From Roridomyces roridus (taxonomy: Eukaryota > Basidiomycota > Agaricomycetes > Agaricales > Mycenaceae): a stretch of 64,000 bases of DNA. Numbering within the stretch: position 1 is the first letter of the stretch; the number at the start of each line of letters is the position of its first letter. Where the stretch lies: assembly GCA_029378245.1 (NCBI GenBank), contig JARKIF010000024.1, forward strand, positions 558,001 to 622,000, in the 5' to 3' direction. Below are positions 11,917-23,389 of the stretch, piece by piece. The notes beneath the pieces are model-generated. The model ran no database searches. It was not told the origin of the DNA and saw only the letters and a program-made list of their open reading frames with translations. The translations under genes and the position numbers were made by a program.

Positions 11917-12523
11917 TAGCGGGGGCGAGGTGGCGGCTGTTCCAGGAGACGACGACGTGTGGGAAGCACAAGCACCGCCGAGAAGATGAGGTCAAGACTG
12001 GTCAAGCGTCGACGAACGAGTGCAAGTCTGACTCTCGAAGGTGGTTTGGTGAGAAGTGCAAACAGTGTACGTAAGACAAATCATTGATGAATGACCTCAT
12101 ATCTTGGCTGCCGGTTGATGCCCGTGCTGTTTTGTCCGTCGGGCCTCGGCCTCCTCATCGGAGTCGACTCTTCCGGTATCAGCGGAGCCCAGCGCGATTC
12201 AATATGTACGCGGGCAATTCCACATGAAACGATCGGCCTTTGCAGACCGTATTTACGAGAAAGAAGTGATTTCCGTGACATTCACGATTGTTGGTTGAAA
12301 CGTGTTGAACTGCGGGTTGGAACGGTGGGCATACGCTTCGATTCCGGGCTCGTCGGCTGGATCCAACCCAGTGCATATGGCAAGGATGAATGGCACCGAG
12401 TGTCAAATTGCTGACATTTCTCTTACTTACCAAAACTTGTGAACCCCGTTCATGCGGGAGCGTGTTTCACTTGTAGGGTATCGAGGTAAATTACCATCGC
12501 ACCGGGGGGCTGTCCAATAACCA
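11917..12523. other. intergenic, nothing recognised
   Basis: Short open frames on both strands, none with a recognisable domain. The last bases lead into the palindrome and TATA box of the next gene. Confidence 0.4.
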
Positions 12524-12539
12524 GGTTACCCGGGTAACC
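12524..12539. promoter_or_regulatory. perfect 16-bp palindrome
   Basis: GGTTACCCGGGTAACC equals its own reverse complement. It sits about 60 bp upstream of a TATA box and about 207 bp upstream of the ATG at 12747. A dimeric regulator could bind it. The same GGTTACC half-site is repeated at 40017-40078 and 49341-49350, so a transposon-end origin is the alternative. Confidence 0.45.
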
Positions 12540-12599
12540 AACACGATATCAATGCATCACTCCACATCGCGTTGTCGATCGGTGATGCGATGTTCTTGG

Positions 12600-12606
12600 T
12601 ATAAAG
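12600..12606 (+). promoter_or_regulatory. TATA box
   Basis: TATAAAG lies upstream of the cysteine-rich secreted protein gene that starts at 12747. The spacing leaves a 5' UTR of roughly 110 nt, which is normal for highly expressed fungal secreted-protein genes. Confidence 0.5.
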
Positions 12607-12746
12607 GCAGGCGAGGATCTGCCCGGAAATTCCCAGAGCACTCCTTCGGCCTCTCCTTCTTCAGTCACATACACACCGGTTGTGTTTTCTCCATCGCTTC
12701 TTCTATCCTTGCTTTTCTTCTGCCTCAACCCACGAACCAACTCACG

Positions 12747-13693
12747 ATGGTGTCCTCCATGATTCGTATTGCCCTCCTGGTCAACTGCGGGTGTCCTCAG
12801 CCAGACTCCTCGGAAGAAAACTGACGTATTTTCCAGTTGCGTTGATGTCCACGTCCCTCGTCATCCCCCGCGCCGCCCCTGGAACCCAATTCATCACCGG
12901 TCCCTGCACCGCCGACGCAGATTGCGCTTCCGGCTGCTGCAACGCCAAGACCGCCCTATGTGCCGCACGTCTCGTCGCCCTCGAAACCGTCGGCTGCGGA
13001 TTCGGAAGCCCCTCAGCCGGTGCTGGAGCAGCCTCTCCCCTCGTCGCCACGGCTACCGCCACCGTCGCTGCTGCGGACGTGGCGTCCAGCACTGTCGCTG
13101 CTGCCGCGTCCACCGGCACCCAATTTATCACTGGTGCCTGTGAGACCAACGATGACTGCGCGTCTGGTTGCTGTGGTCTCAACTCGGGTCTGTGTGCAGC
13201 GCGTTTGGTGGCACTCGAGGGTGTGGGCTGCCGTGACACCTCGGCTGCATCGTCCTCTTCCTCTTCTGGCTCTGACGCTGCCCCCGCCGCCGAGGCTCCC
13301 CCTGCCGAGTCCACTGTTGTCGCCTCGACGCCTGCCGCCGCAGCTGCCGCCTCCACCGGCACGCAGTTCATCACCGGCGCGTGCGAGACGAACGACGACT
13401 GCGCCTCGGGATGCTGTGGTCTCAACTCGGGCAAATGCGCCGCTCGCCTCGTAGCACTCGAGGGCGTCGGGTGCCGTGATACTTCCTCGCCCGCCGCTGC
13501 GCCCACTGTTGCCAGTGCCACACCTGCTCCTGTCGCTGCGACGACTGCTGCCGCCGCTGCGTCCACTGGCACGCAGTTCATCACAGGCGCTTGCTCGACG
13601 AACGGTGATTGCGCTTCTGGGTGTTGCGGGAAGAACTCGGGCTTGTGTGCGGCGAGGCTGGTTGCGCTCGAGGGTGTTGGCTGCCGTGATTAG
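12747..13693 (+). CDS. secreted cysteine-rich protein, four BAS2-like repeats
   Basis: A secreted protein made of four tandem copies of a cysteine-rich module, joined by Ala/Ser/Thr/Pro-rich linkers. Each module begins GTQFITG and has the pattern C-x5-DC-x2-GCC-x6-C, then ARLVALE-x-VGC. The module matches the small fungal secreted family that includes the biotrophy-associated protein BAS2. The first exon encodes a hydrophobic leader (MVSSMIRIALL), and the second starts with ALMSTSLVIPRAAPGTQ. The donor of the single short intron is not clean: the obvious GT at 12780 would shift the frame, and a GT a few bases downstream restores it. The stop is at 13691-13693. The function is unknown; extracellular location is likely. 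Confidence 0.8.
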
Positions 13694-13800
13694 TAGAAGT
13701 ACTCAACTTGTAGAATGAGCGAGTGCAGAAATGAAATGAAGATGTACGATTGCAGTGAAGCCAGGTTTTTTTCAAAAAACCAGGGGACATCTCAAGCAAC

Positions 13801-13890
13801 GAACGGAAGGGAATCGAACCCTGGCGTCCGGGACCAAGGTCTAATGCGGATGGCGCCAGTGACTGAGATGGAGACGAAGTTGGCAGTTTA
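13801..13890 (-). repeat. tRNA-like (box B) sequence
   Basis: On the minus strand the string GGGTTCGATTCCC, a perfect tRNA T-loop/box B, is preceded by about 60 nt with weak tRNA-like folding. No good acceptor stem pairs, so it is not called a tRNA gene. It lies directly upstream of the broken NLR copy. Confidence 0.4.
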
Positions 13891-13897
13891 CGTCCCT

Positions 13898-16487
13898 ATG
13901 CTGAGCTGGCTTTCAGGTGGCACAGGTGGTCCTGGTGGGGCAGGCAACCAACATGGGGGAGACGGAGGTTCTGGTGAAGGGGGAGCCCTCTTTTATGGAA
14001 GTCAGATCACCAACTTGAAGTAAATCCCTAGTGCCTCTGCAGACCCAGATCTGACAGTACACAGTGTTTATTCACATAGCCAAGAGCCAAGACACCAAGG
14101 TCAAATTGAACTCATCAGTACGTACCAAATAAATATCTGAGGCCCACTAAGCAGATATCACAGCGCAAGAACAATGCCACACTGCTCTGGCACTTGTCAG
14201 ATGTCCTCCAGCCTCTCAGATCTTCCAGGGCCGACAGGACATTCTTGACAAAATGCAACAGTACTTTTCCCAAGAACCCAAGAAGAGAAGGATTTTTGTC
14301 CTCCATGGTCTTGGTGGCACTGGGAAGACTCAGGCGGCTTTGAAATTTCTTGAGTCAATTCATGAGTATGCAATCCTTGATCATTGTCACGGAAAACATT
14401 GCTTAGGATTAACAACTTTTCCAGGTTTGCAAAGCGGTTCTTTGTGAATGCCAGCTCTCCTGAGGCTCTCAAAACATCCTTTATGAACATAGCAATTTCC
14501 CAGGGCTTTGGAAAAACACCAGAAGCTGGCTTTCAGTGGCTTATTTCTGAAAACAAAGAGTGGACTCTCCTCTTTGACAATGCAGATGATCCAAAACTGA
14601 AGCTATCACCATTCTTCCCCCAATGCACCCATGGAAATATTATCATCACTTCCCGAAACCCACAACTTGCTGCTTATGGGCCTGCTTCTCACTCACAGGT
14701 GGGAGACTTGGACAAAGAAAATGCAGCTCTTCTTCTTCTTGCAAGAGCGGTGAAGGAGCACACAGATGAGAACCATACCTTAGCCATGGGCATTGTACAG
14801 GTAGGTTCCAAGTTCTTCAAACAATGATCTCATGCTTAATCAAGATGCATAGGAGCTCTCATGCTTGCCTCTTGCAATTGTCCAGGCTGGGGCTTATATT
14901 GCCAAGTTCAAATGTCTCCTGGATTATCTGCATATCTACAGGCAGAACAAGGAAGAGTTACTTCGACAGCACCCTGATCAAACTCTTGATGACTATGAAT
15001 GGACTGTCTATACAACCTGGCAGATTAGCTTTGAGGAACTCAGCCCAGTAGCTGCCCAGTTTTTACAGGTCTGTAGTGTATTGCACTACAACAATATTCC
15101 CCAGTCAATATTTGCCAATGCCACACAGTGGATATTGAACAATGAGGGGAATGAAACTGAGTCAATGGGGGAAGCCAGGAAATTTCTCCAAAACTTTGTC
15201 TCAGGTTCAGGAACTTGGTCAAAACAATATTTCAGGAATATTGTGGCGGAGATTGAAGAATATTCACTGATTCAGAGCTAGGAAGCCAGTGGTACGCTAG
15301 ATATGCATCCACTTGTGCATCTGTGGTGCTCAAGCACCCTACCTGATGAGGGAACAACACGGGCATGCATGGTAAATGTGGTGGGGATGGCAATAGATCT
15401 TCGCCCTGATGCATATTTGGAGAGGATCAGGATGATGGCTCATGTCAACATGCTTGTCCCAGATTTCACTATGGTAAATGCTCAGTTCTGGACGCGATAT
15501 GCATCGATGTATTATGATGGAGGTAAATTTGAGCAAGCAAAGGGTTTGCGTGAACTGGATCTGCAGAGACAACGGGAGCTGCTTGGAAAGCACCACCCTG
15601 CCACGCTGATGGCCATGGGCAACCTTGCAGCCACATACGGAAAACTGGGTCGGTACAGAGAGGCAGAGGACCTCGAAACCTCTGTCCTCAAAGAGCGTCA
15701 GGAACTCCTTGGTGATGACCATCCTGACACGCTGTTAGCCATGGCCAACCTTGCAGGCACGTACCGGTGACTGGGCCGGTACAGGGAGGCAGAGCCCCTT
15801 GAAATTTCTGTCCTCAAAGAGCGTCAGGAACTCCTTGGCGATGGCCATCCTGACACCCTGAGAGCCATGGCCAACCTTGCAAGCACGTACAGGCAACTAG
15901 GTCGGTACAGAGAGGCAGAGCCCCTTGAAATTTCTGTCCTCAAAGAGTGTCAGAAACTCCTTGGTGATGGCCATCCTGAGACCCTGAGAGCCATGGCCAA
16001 CCTTGCAGTCACATACGGGCAACTGGGCCGGCACAGAGAGGCAGAGCCCCTCGAACTTTCTGTCCTCAAAGAGCGTCAGGAACTCCTTGGTGATGGCCAT
16101 CCTGACACCCTGTTAGCCATGTCCAACCTTGCAAGCACATACAGGCAAATGGGTCGGTACAGAGATGCAGAGCCCCTTGAAATTTCTGTCCTCAAAGAGC
16201 GCCAGAAACTCCTTGGTGATGACCATCCTGACACCCTGAGAGCCATGGCCAATCTTGCCATGACACTTTATAGCACCGGCCGGCCCCAAAAAGCAGAAAA
16301 TCTTCAGCTCGAAGTTGTTGCCAAATGCAGGGATGTCCTAGGCACAGACCATCCAGACACCCTCAATGCTACCAAAGACTTCAGGGCTACACAATATGCT
16401 TTGGCTAAGGCCAAGGATTCAGAAAAACCTGCCAACAGGATTTCCAAACTGCTTTCCAGAGTCAAATTCCCCTCCTCCAAGAAATAG
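13898..16487 (+). pseudogene. NB-ARC/TPR NLR-type gene, broken copy
   Basis: A near-identical copy of the intact gene at 33414-36256. It keeps the Gly-rich N-terminal exon (GGTGGPGGAG), the P loop VLHGLGGTGKTQAALKFLE, LLFDNADDPKLKLSPF, NIIITSRNPQL and the long TPR exon. Two in-frame nonsense codons break it. TAG at 15279-15281 stands where the sister copy has CAG, and TGA at 15768-15770 falls inside the second TPR. It has seven 42-residue TPRs, against nine in the sister. The region of identity ends sharply at 13899 and 16542. Base composition is more AT-rich than in the flanking genes. A truncated NB-ARC-only product could still be made. Confidence 0.9.
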
Positions 16488-16542
16488 GTGGCACAGTGCC
16501 GCCATGTGGCTTCCACACCATACAATTTTCAAGCAAAAGAAT

Positions 16543-17638
16543 GGATTGTTTTGATCATTTCAACACATTATTTTCCCCTCTCTGCACAGTGATCAATGAT
16601 TTGTGACTGACTCATTCATGGTTCATTTACCTCGGGCCTTTGGCCCATTTCAGTGGTGGCAGTGTCTACCTTATGACTATATTTTTTGAACTTACTTGCT
16701 AAGTTCTCGTTCTTTTAAAATTCAGTCAGGCCAGAAGTTGGGCAAATTTTTAGAATCATTACAACTTTTGATTGTGGCGGCTGTGTATTTCCTTTTTGCG
16801 GCTACAATCACTGATTTTGACAGCCGCCATCAGCAGATTTTTCCTTTCTCTCCAGAGCATCCAATTTCAACCCAAATGACTTGAAATTTTGCAACTACAC
16901 TCCTAGCAGCTGAACTTGAGTTTTGTTCACCCAGGTTGAGGTCTCATTTCAGATATTTCACATGATATCTCTGATTTACTTATGGTTTGTGATCAGCTCA
17001 TTCTAAGTTAACATAAAGATGCCTCTGATCAAATCCGAGCCCAAACAGCCCGGAATTGAGTCCACAGCAATGCCATAGCCATTTGAATGCTCACTTTGAA
17101 AGGTTGATGTTACAGCTAAATGCGGAACATAAGGCGCGGCTCGATTTTTGTCAAAATTGTTGAGATTTTGATCACTTCCAGTAATCACGCTGTTGTGGGC
17201 TCGGTTCTTCTCCGATTGTCTTCGGACATGGACCAATCGATTCCCACTGTCATTCTACAGTGCTTAGGTTACAATGATCATTTTTATTATTGCATCATCC
17301 TGTGAAATCAGGGGATCCGATGTTTTTCAACCATTGACACTTTAACTGCCTTTGGAATGCTTTTGTGCACCATATGTTGAACCATCAGTCTCTCGTGTGT
17401 TTTCCTGCTCTTCATGTACCATAGCTTGGGACAATGGTCAATAACCCATTGTTCGATTCAACACCTCAAGATTAAATAGGACTCGAGAAAAACCTAGGGT
17501 CACTAAGATTCGATTCGATGTGATTTTGTCCGACTTGGGCTGGGCCTATGGAGCACTTGCAACCAACACCCTAACAGCAATCCAAACATCAACTACCGAG
17601 CAGAAGGAAGAACAAGACACACAGATCAGCACTCATGA
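16543..17638. other. AT-rich spacer, no gene recognised
   Basis: About 1.1 kb of AT-rich DNA downstream of the broken NLR copy. No open frame longer than 80 codons and no family recognised. It may be old repeat DNA. Confidence 0.4.
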
Positions 17639-17893
17639 TCATCTCGGTTTCTTATTCGGATCACCCCACCCTGGGCCACCCATTGATTTCTTAATAATAA
17701 GACGCAGGAACAAAGACACCCCCGCCAAGCTTACCCTCGACTGCTTACCCGTAGCCCTCGCCTCCCGTTCACCAGGATCAAAAACATACTCGGGGAGCGC
17801 GGTACTGTTGTTGATGAATACATCAACACCAATTTGGGTTGGAGACAGTAAAAAGATGTACCAATTTTCTGACGGCGCCGACCTCAGAGTCAT
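17639..17893 (-). pseudogene. possible short-chain dehydrogenase fragment
   Basis: A minus-strand frame contains IGVDVFINNSTALPEYVFD, which resembles the V-D-V-L-I-N-N-A segment of short-chain dehydrogenases. Nothing else of the fold was found. It abuts the 3' end of the P450. Low confidence; a chance match is possible. Confidence 0.2.
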
Positions 17894-20800
17894 ACATGGG
17901 TTGGAACGTGGAAGCCGCTCCTCACGGGCACCTCCCCGAGCCCAAACACCGTCCCATACAAACTCGCACCCGCCATAATCCGCTCAAAACACTCTTCCCT
18001 CGTCTCCCCGTCCAACAACACAGTCTCCACCTCCCAGTCCCACAAAAAATGCGCGAGGAAGCACACCACCTCGGTTTGTGCGAATCGCCTGTCGACGCAC
18101 ATCCTGGATGCAGAACCGAACATTATGATATCGTGGTCGGGTACGTCGTGCCAGCGTGAGGGGTTGAATGTCTGTGGGTTGTGGCAGACGGCCATGGTGT
18201 CAATTATGATTCGGGAGCCGGCTTTGATTAGTATGTCTTTTTGAACGGGTCGGTCACTTCGTATGATCATATCTTCAGGCACGTCTCGAGGGAGGTTGAT
18301 GGTGGCAGCTACGAAAGATGGGTTTCAGAGCATATTTTGTTGGATGTGGACTTACGGACGAGTCTGTGCGCCTCATGCATACAAGCCAGTACATATTTCA
18401 GGTTCGCAACATCGCGGAGGTCCTACAGAGAGTAGGTTGGGTGAAAGCGAGAGGGCGAGCGTACTTACCATGTCAGCCATGGACTTTACCTCTCGCCGGA
18501 TCTCCTGGTATGCTTTTTCTTGCTCCTCCGGATACAGTCCCAAAAACACGAGTGTGGACATGAGCGCCCTGGCCGTTGTTTCTAGAGCACAATCAGTCTG
18601 TGAATCTTGGTAATAAGTACGAGCTACCGCATCAGGAAACACCTCCCCAGGTATTTTTGGCACATTTTGCCAAAATTTGCCAAAAATATTGAGAATAGCT
18701 GAATATCCAAAGAATGAGCAAGAATATGTTAGTCCCAACAAAAATACCAAAACTTTTGGCACTTTTGGAGTGGATATTGGCATTGGTTGAACCTTGCCAA
18801 CAGAGCAGAAATGAAGAATGAAGCAGAGGGGGAACATTGCATCTCAGTGGGAGCAAAAGATTTACCATCAGCCCTGCTCACTGATTGTTGATCAGGAACA
18901 GCTGATAATCAATGATTGACAGGGACTTACAGAAGTGATTGGGATCTCAGTGGCTGAGTCTATTTATTGTATTTGAATGACAAGGATAATTAAATGGTGT
19001 TTCAAAGGAGAGTCGAACGAGTGACCTCTTGCAAAAGGTACAGAGAACCCAAAGGGGGAAGCTTACTACTACACTACAATAGAGACATGAGGCTGGTCAT
19101 CTTAGCTCCCATGATGTGACCCCATGAGTCCAACAGTATTATGCACCACCAGAAGAGCACTCAGGGATGGGCTTAGTGAGAGATGAAAGCCAATCAAGGG
19201 CAGATGTGCCTCCACTTCATATTCCAAAGAGACTGATCTTGTTTGAGGTGCACCACAGACACTATACCAGAAGACTGAGGTGAGTTGGTGACCTGGAATA
19301 CAAGACTTCCTGGCTGTGGATGGATGACTAGAAAGTTTGGCAAATTTGCTGAAACATATCTCAAAATATCTGGCCCACTAAAAAAAGTTTGGCCAGTTTG
19401 CTGAGAAATACCTCAAAATTTCTGGCTCACCAAAAAAAGTTGTGATATTTTTGCAAAGCTTTCAGAAATTTTGGTGGACAAGCTCTGGTCAGTTGGAATT
19501 GGTACTTTATACAGGTGTACAGCAGCTACCTTTAATGTACTACATTTTGATCAGGTTCCCAATATCATACTGATGAAAAGCAAAATCTCCATTTTGGAAA
19601 CTTTGTCAACATTGGGCAAAAGTTTCGAGAATGACTGCAAAATATTTGAGCTGCAAGATATTTTTGAAAGATTTGCGATAAAATATCCAGGGAGGTTTTT
19701 CCTGATGCGTTCCCCGCAAACAGGAGGGAAAGCATATTTCCGGTCTGCAATAAATTGAGTTCAAATACGCAACGCAAAACATACTACTCACGACCTTAGA
19801 AGGCGTCAAAGTGTATTTGCTGTCCTCTTCCGTCGCTGAGATGAGTTTCGTAAAAAGGTCCTTTGCGTGTTCTTCGCCAAGCTCTTTCTCGGACGAGTAC
19901 TGTGCCTGCTTGCTAGCAGCGATCGAATCGAGGAGGGTCAGGACGGTTTTCCACGACTGGTCAATATGGCGTAGACTGAAGATTTGTCGGCTTTATTACA
20001 CGGACTCAGACAGAGGCCTACCTTTTGATTGGGAGGGACCAGACCCATTTCGGAAATATGAGACGGTGGACGAGTGTTGAAGATGCCACTGAAAGAGCGC
20101 GATCGAAGATGTCGATTTTGTCTTGAGATGTACCACCCTGTTTCCAAGAAACGGGCATCCCGAAACCGCATCTGCAAATCATAACCAAGGTGAACTACTC
20201 GCCGGTCGTTAGTTGAATGAGTCTGGTGTCTTTTCAACTTACGCGGTGCAACAGGGAACGCAAGTTGGTGACAACTTGGTCGGAACCGAACTCGTCTTTC
20301 ATGCTGCTGTATAGCGAGGTCGATTCCTCGACCACTCTGCTGAACCTGGGCGAAGTATGTAAGAATACCGCCGAATATCGGAGGATAGCAGCCCACATTT
20401 TTGTAGTAAACGCCGGAGCGACTACTCGACGGTGCCGTTTCCAGTCTTCGCCGTTGGCAGATACGATACTGGTTCCCCACACACTACATAGGACGGTCGT
20501 CAGAATGAATCAAATACGTCAACTCGGGATATTACCTTTCGGTCGTAAAGTCCACGGGCTTCACAAGACCCGCCCTGGCATCATTTCCCCAAATCTGTTT
20601 CACCACACCGACCGATGCCGCAAAATATGTACCGTTACCCATGAGCAGGGGAATCAAGGTGGTCAAATCGTGAGTGTGATTGAAGTGCGCTGCCGAATTT
20701 CAGCGAACGATGTGCTACGAGAACAATCGTACCGTGTTTGCGCTGTATCCAAGGCCACATGAAGCCCATGTGCCACCAGTTTGCGGGAATTGCGTTGCCC

Positions 20801-20980
20801 GGGAGTGAATGAGGGTCGAGAAGCGGTCTGTACCCTTTGACGTAGCCGTGCGCCTGCAGAAGAATGTGAGGTCGTTTCTATTGGAATGGAAAATCGACTT
20901 GCATGCAAGAGTCTGAGGAAACGAATGACGCGCGATGCTACCCAGATGGCGCCCATGTACATAGCCTGGAAGGAAAACAT
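17890..20980 (-). pseudogene. cytochrome P450, split by a TIR element
   Basis: A multi-exon membrane-anchored P450 monooxygenase. The ATG at 20978-20980 gives MFSFQAMYMGAIWVASRVIR. Recognisable parts follow in order: TSIVSANGEDWKRHRRVVAP (helix C region), DKIDIFDRALSVASSTLVHR, the I-helix start MLSLLFAGN, ETTARALMSTLVFLG, the K-helix EAHR, DILIKAGSRIIIDTMAVCHN and the heme region FGSASRMCVDRRFAQTE. The I helix is cut between AGN and ETT by the element at 18630-19707. Removing the element plus one CG restores the exon end and a normal GT-AG intron. The cysteine ligand is kept, but two usually conserved glycines of FxxGxRxCxG are Ala and Asp. The gene is probably inactive. Confidence 0.88.
18630..19707. 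mobile_element. 1.08-kb non-autonomous TIR element inside the P450
   Basis: The ends are imperfect inverted repeats of about 29 bp. They start CATCAGGAAA and continue with ACCTCCC. The insertion is bounded on each side by CG (18628-18629 and 19708-19709), possibly a 2-bp target duplication. The interior is AT-rich, has no transposase frame and holds a tandem duplication of about 55 bp at 19335-19440 (TTTGGC...TTTGCTGA...CTCAAAAT). It also holds a tRNA-like box B near 19010. The superfamily is not assigned. Confidence 0.75.
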
Positions 20981-21672
20981 GGCCGTGGTGGAGAAGCGGG
21001 ATTGGACGCACAGCCCGTGGGATTAAGTAGATCCCCGAGATCTCCGTGTCTATATTTTCGCTTCTGCTTCAGCCCATTCATGGATTCGAAAAGAGGCGGC
21101 GTGCCGCGGCAAGACCAAGTCAAGACGGCGTTTTGCCGTTTGCGAGGCACAGAGTCAGACCGTAGCAGACGCAACCACTTGTCTTGAATATTCTTGAGGC
21201 TGGTGACTGAAGACGACATGGAGGACGCGCGCCTGCCCGTCCACCATAGACTGAGCGAGGAGGACTCCGATTGTGAGTGAACGATCGGAGAAAGAGGCGC
21301 GCGTGATCCGGATCCAAACAAGACCACAGCAGCGACCCGGTCTGGATTCTCCCATCTCGGTCCTTCTTCGCCGCCCCTCGTTCCTTCAATCCCTGCTTTC
21401 AATAAACGGGTTATCAACGCCGCGACAAACCCACAATGCTCGGCTTGCACTCGCCGGTCCCTGAAGTGGAGACGCTGGCTAAACGCACGGATGCATTATT
21501 TTCAAATGATCTTCCGACACGCGGTCTCGCTGCGGTCTAGGTTTGAGCCTACCGCGTTCCGGAAGATTTCATTCTGACTTGACTGCAGGTAAACAGCCCT
21601 GCCCTGTTCCAGCCCACCGTCTTCCAGTATATACCGCACCGCAGCACCGCACGACATTCGTTACGCATCTAC

Positions 21673-23389
21673 ATGCACCTTGCGGTCGTTCTCACTTTTG
21701 CGGTAGCATCCGCTGCTGCTGCTGCCTCCTCCCCCAAGAAACGGTCCACGACGGATCCGACGCAGGTTGCGGGCAAGACTTTTGACTTTGTTATAGCGGG
21801 CGGAGGCACCGCAGGGCTCGCTCTCGCTTCTCGGCTCGCTGAGTGGTCGAATGTTACCGTCGCTGTCATCGAAGCTGGGTCGGATGGATCGGAGTTCCAG
21901 GACCAGATAACTATACCAGGTGCGTGTTCTCTACTCCTCGGCAAATATCGTTTCTTATGGTGTCCAGGGATGTCGTATCTCAACGGCTTGACTGGGACGA
22001 CGTATGATTGGCAGTACCAGACGACGCCGCAGACGAACGCCAGTGGTGGACAGTTGTCCTGGCCGAGAGGGAAGGGCCTGGGTGGATCGTCTGCTATCAA
22101 TGGCGGATTTTGGTGTCGCGGGAGTTCGGCCGAGTATGATATATGATGCTTGGCAAACGCTGCAGAACGGCGCGGCTGGGGCGGACAAGTGGGGTTGGGA
22201 CGGGATGCAAGCTGCGATGATCAAGGTGCGTCCTCAGCTTCCCTACTACCTCTGACTGACCTTATTTAGGCGGAGACCTTCCCACCCATGTCGGACGACG
22301 ACGCAGCCAAGTTTTCCGTCACACACGACGTAAACGCACACGGGAGCAGCGGGCCCATCCATTCAAGCTACAGCTCGTACCAATATGACCACCTCTTTCA
22401 AGTACGTGCGGCAGATTATCGCGACGGAGCCGATGAAGTACGACGGCGGACGACTACGCGTCCACGGAATACCATCCGTGTGGAACGAATTCGATGCTGC
22501 CCAAGGAGAGTGGGGGTGTGGTGGATACCACGCTGATGGTGTATGGGACGAAGAACGTGAGGGTGGTGGATGTGAGCATCGTGCCGCTGCATGTTTCCGG
22601 TCAGTTTCTCTCTTTTTGGCAATGCAAGACACTGACTTGGCTTTTACAGCGCATTTGATGGCAACTGCTTATGGCGTATGGCGTTGCAGAGAACGCGGCG
22701 GATATTATCAAGGCGGCGCATGCTGCTGTGGTCAATACGACGATCAGCTCGGATCCATCTGACTCGGGGTCGGGCTCTGACGAGTCGGGGTCGACTGGGA
22801 GTGCTGGTGACGCCGCCAAGACCAACGCCTCGACGCGCTCGACTAGTACGAAGGTTATCATTGGGGCTGCGTCGGGCGTGGCTGCCCTGGTTCTGCTTGG
22901 CGTACATCGTCCTTGAATTCACCCATCCTTCGCTCATTCACATACTTTTTAGTTCCTCGTATTCTTCTGCCGCCGCCGGAATCACGCCAAGCAAGCTCGT
23001 GCGTCTGCCTTTGGGAAGGACGACGCGTGGTTGCGGAGGATGATCATGGACGGAACGCGTACAAGCCACGAGCACCCTTCATGGCCTCGGGCCCAGGCTC
23101 GGATAGTCGGCATTCGATGTCGACTGCGATTAGTATGGATACGCTGCACCCGGAGAATCAGCAAGAGGTGCAGTACGATTACGGCGGGCAGCACTATGGG
23201 GAGCACCAGGGGGTGGGGTTGTATGATCCTGGGCATGCTGCAGCGCCGACGTATGGCGCATTGCATTCGAATTTGTCGGCGGAGGATGTTGTGGCGCTGC
23301 ATTCGCCCTCCTCGCCCTCGCCGCCGCATGCGAGCTCTGGGAGGTATTTGGACTCGCCTCCGGGGAGTGCGGGGTATGGACGGTCTTGA
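21673..23389 (+). pseudogene. GMC oxidoreductase, decayed, with C-terminal membrane segment
   Basis: The N-terminal half of a secreted GMC flavoenzyme is clear. It has a signal peptide (MHLAVVLTFAVASAAAAA), the FAD-binding FDFVIAGGGTAGLALASRL, VAVIEAGSDG, SWPRGKGLGGSSAINGGFW and a short intron leading to YDAWQTLQNGAAGADKWGWD. Most of the middle is missing. The C-terminal part resumes with KYVRQIIATEPMK, GGVVDTTLMVYGTKNVRVVD and SIVPLHVSAHLMATAYG, where a His of the active site would lie. It continues in shifted frames: a 7-bp duplication (GTATGGC) breaks the frame near 22680, and another shift lies near 23040. A Ser/Gly-rich stalk, a hydrophobic segment (VIIGAASGVAALVLLG) and a cytoplasmic-type tail follow. 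Transcribed remnants cannot be excluded. Confidence 0.82.

Noticed and set aside
12781..13584. Long minus-strand frame (267 codons) and other-frame plus ORFs over the cysteine-rich gene
   Set aside because: Ala/Pro-rich composition mirrors the GC-rich linkers of the real gene; no domain, and the plus-strand frame has the conserved Cys pattern.
18990..19090. Functional tRNA inside the P450-borne TIR element
   Set aside because: Box B and a CCA-like end are present, but the T-stem and acceptor stem have several mismatches.
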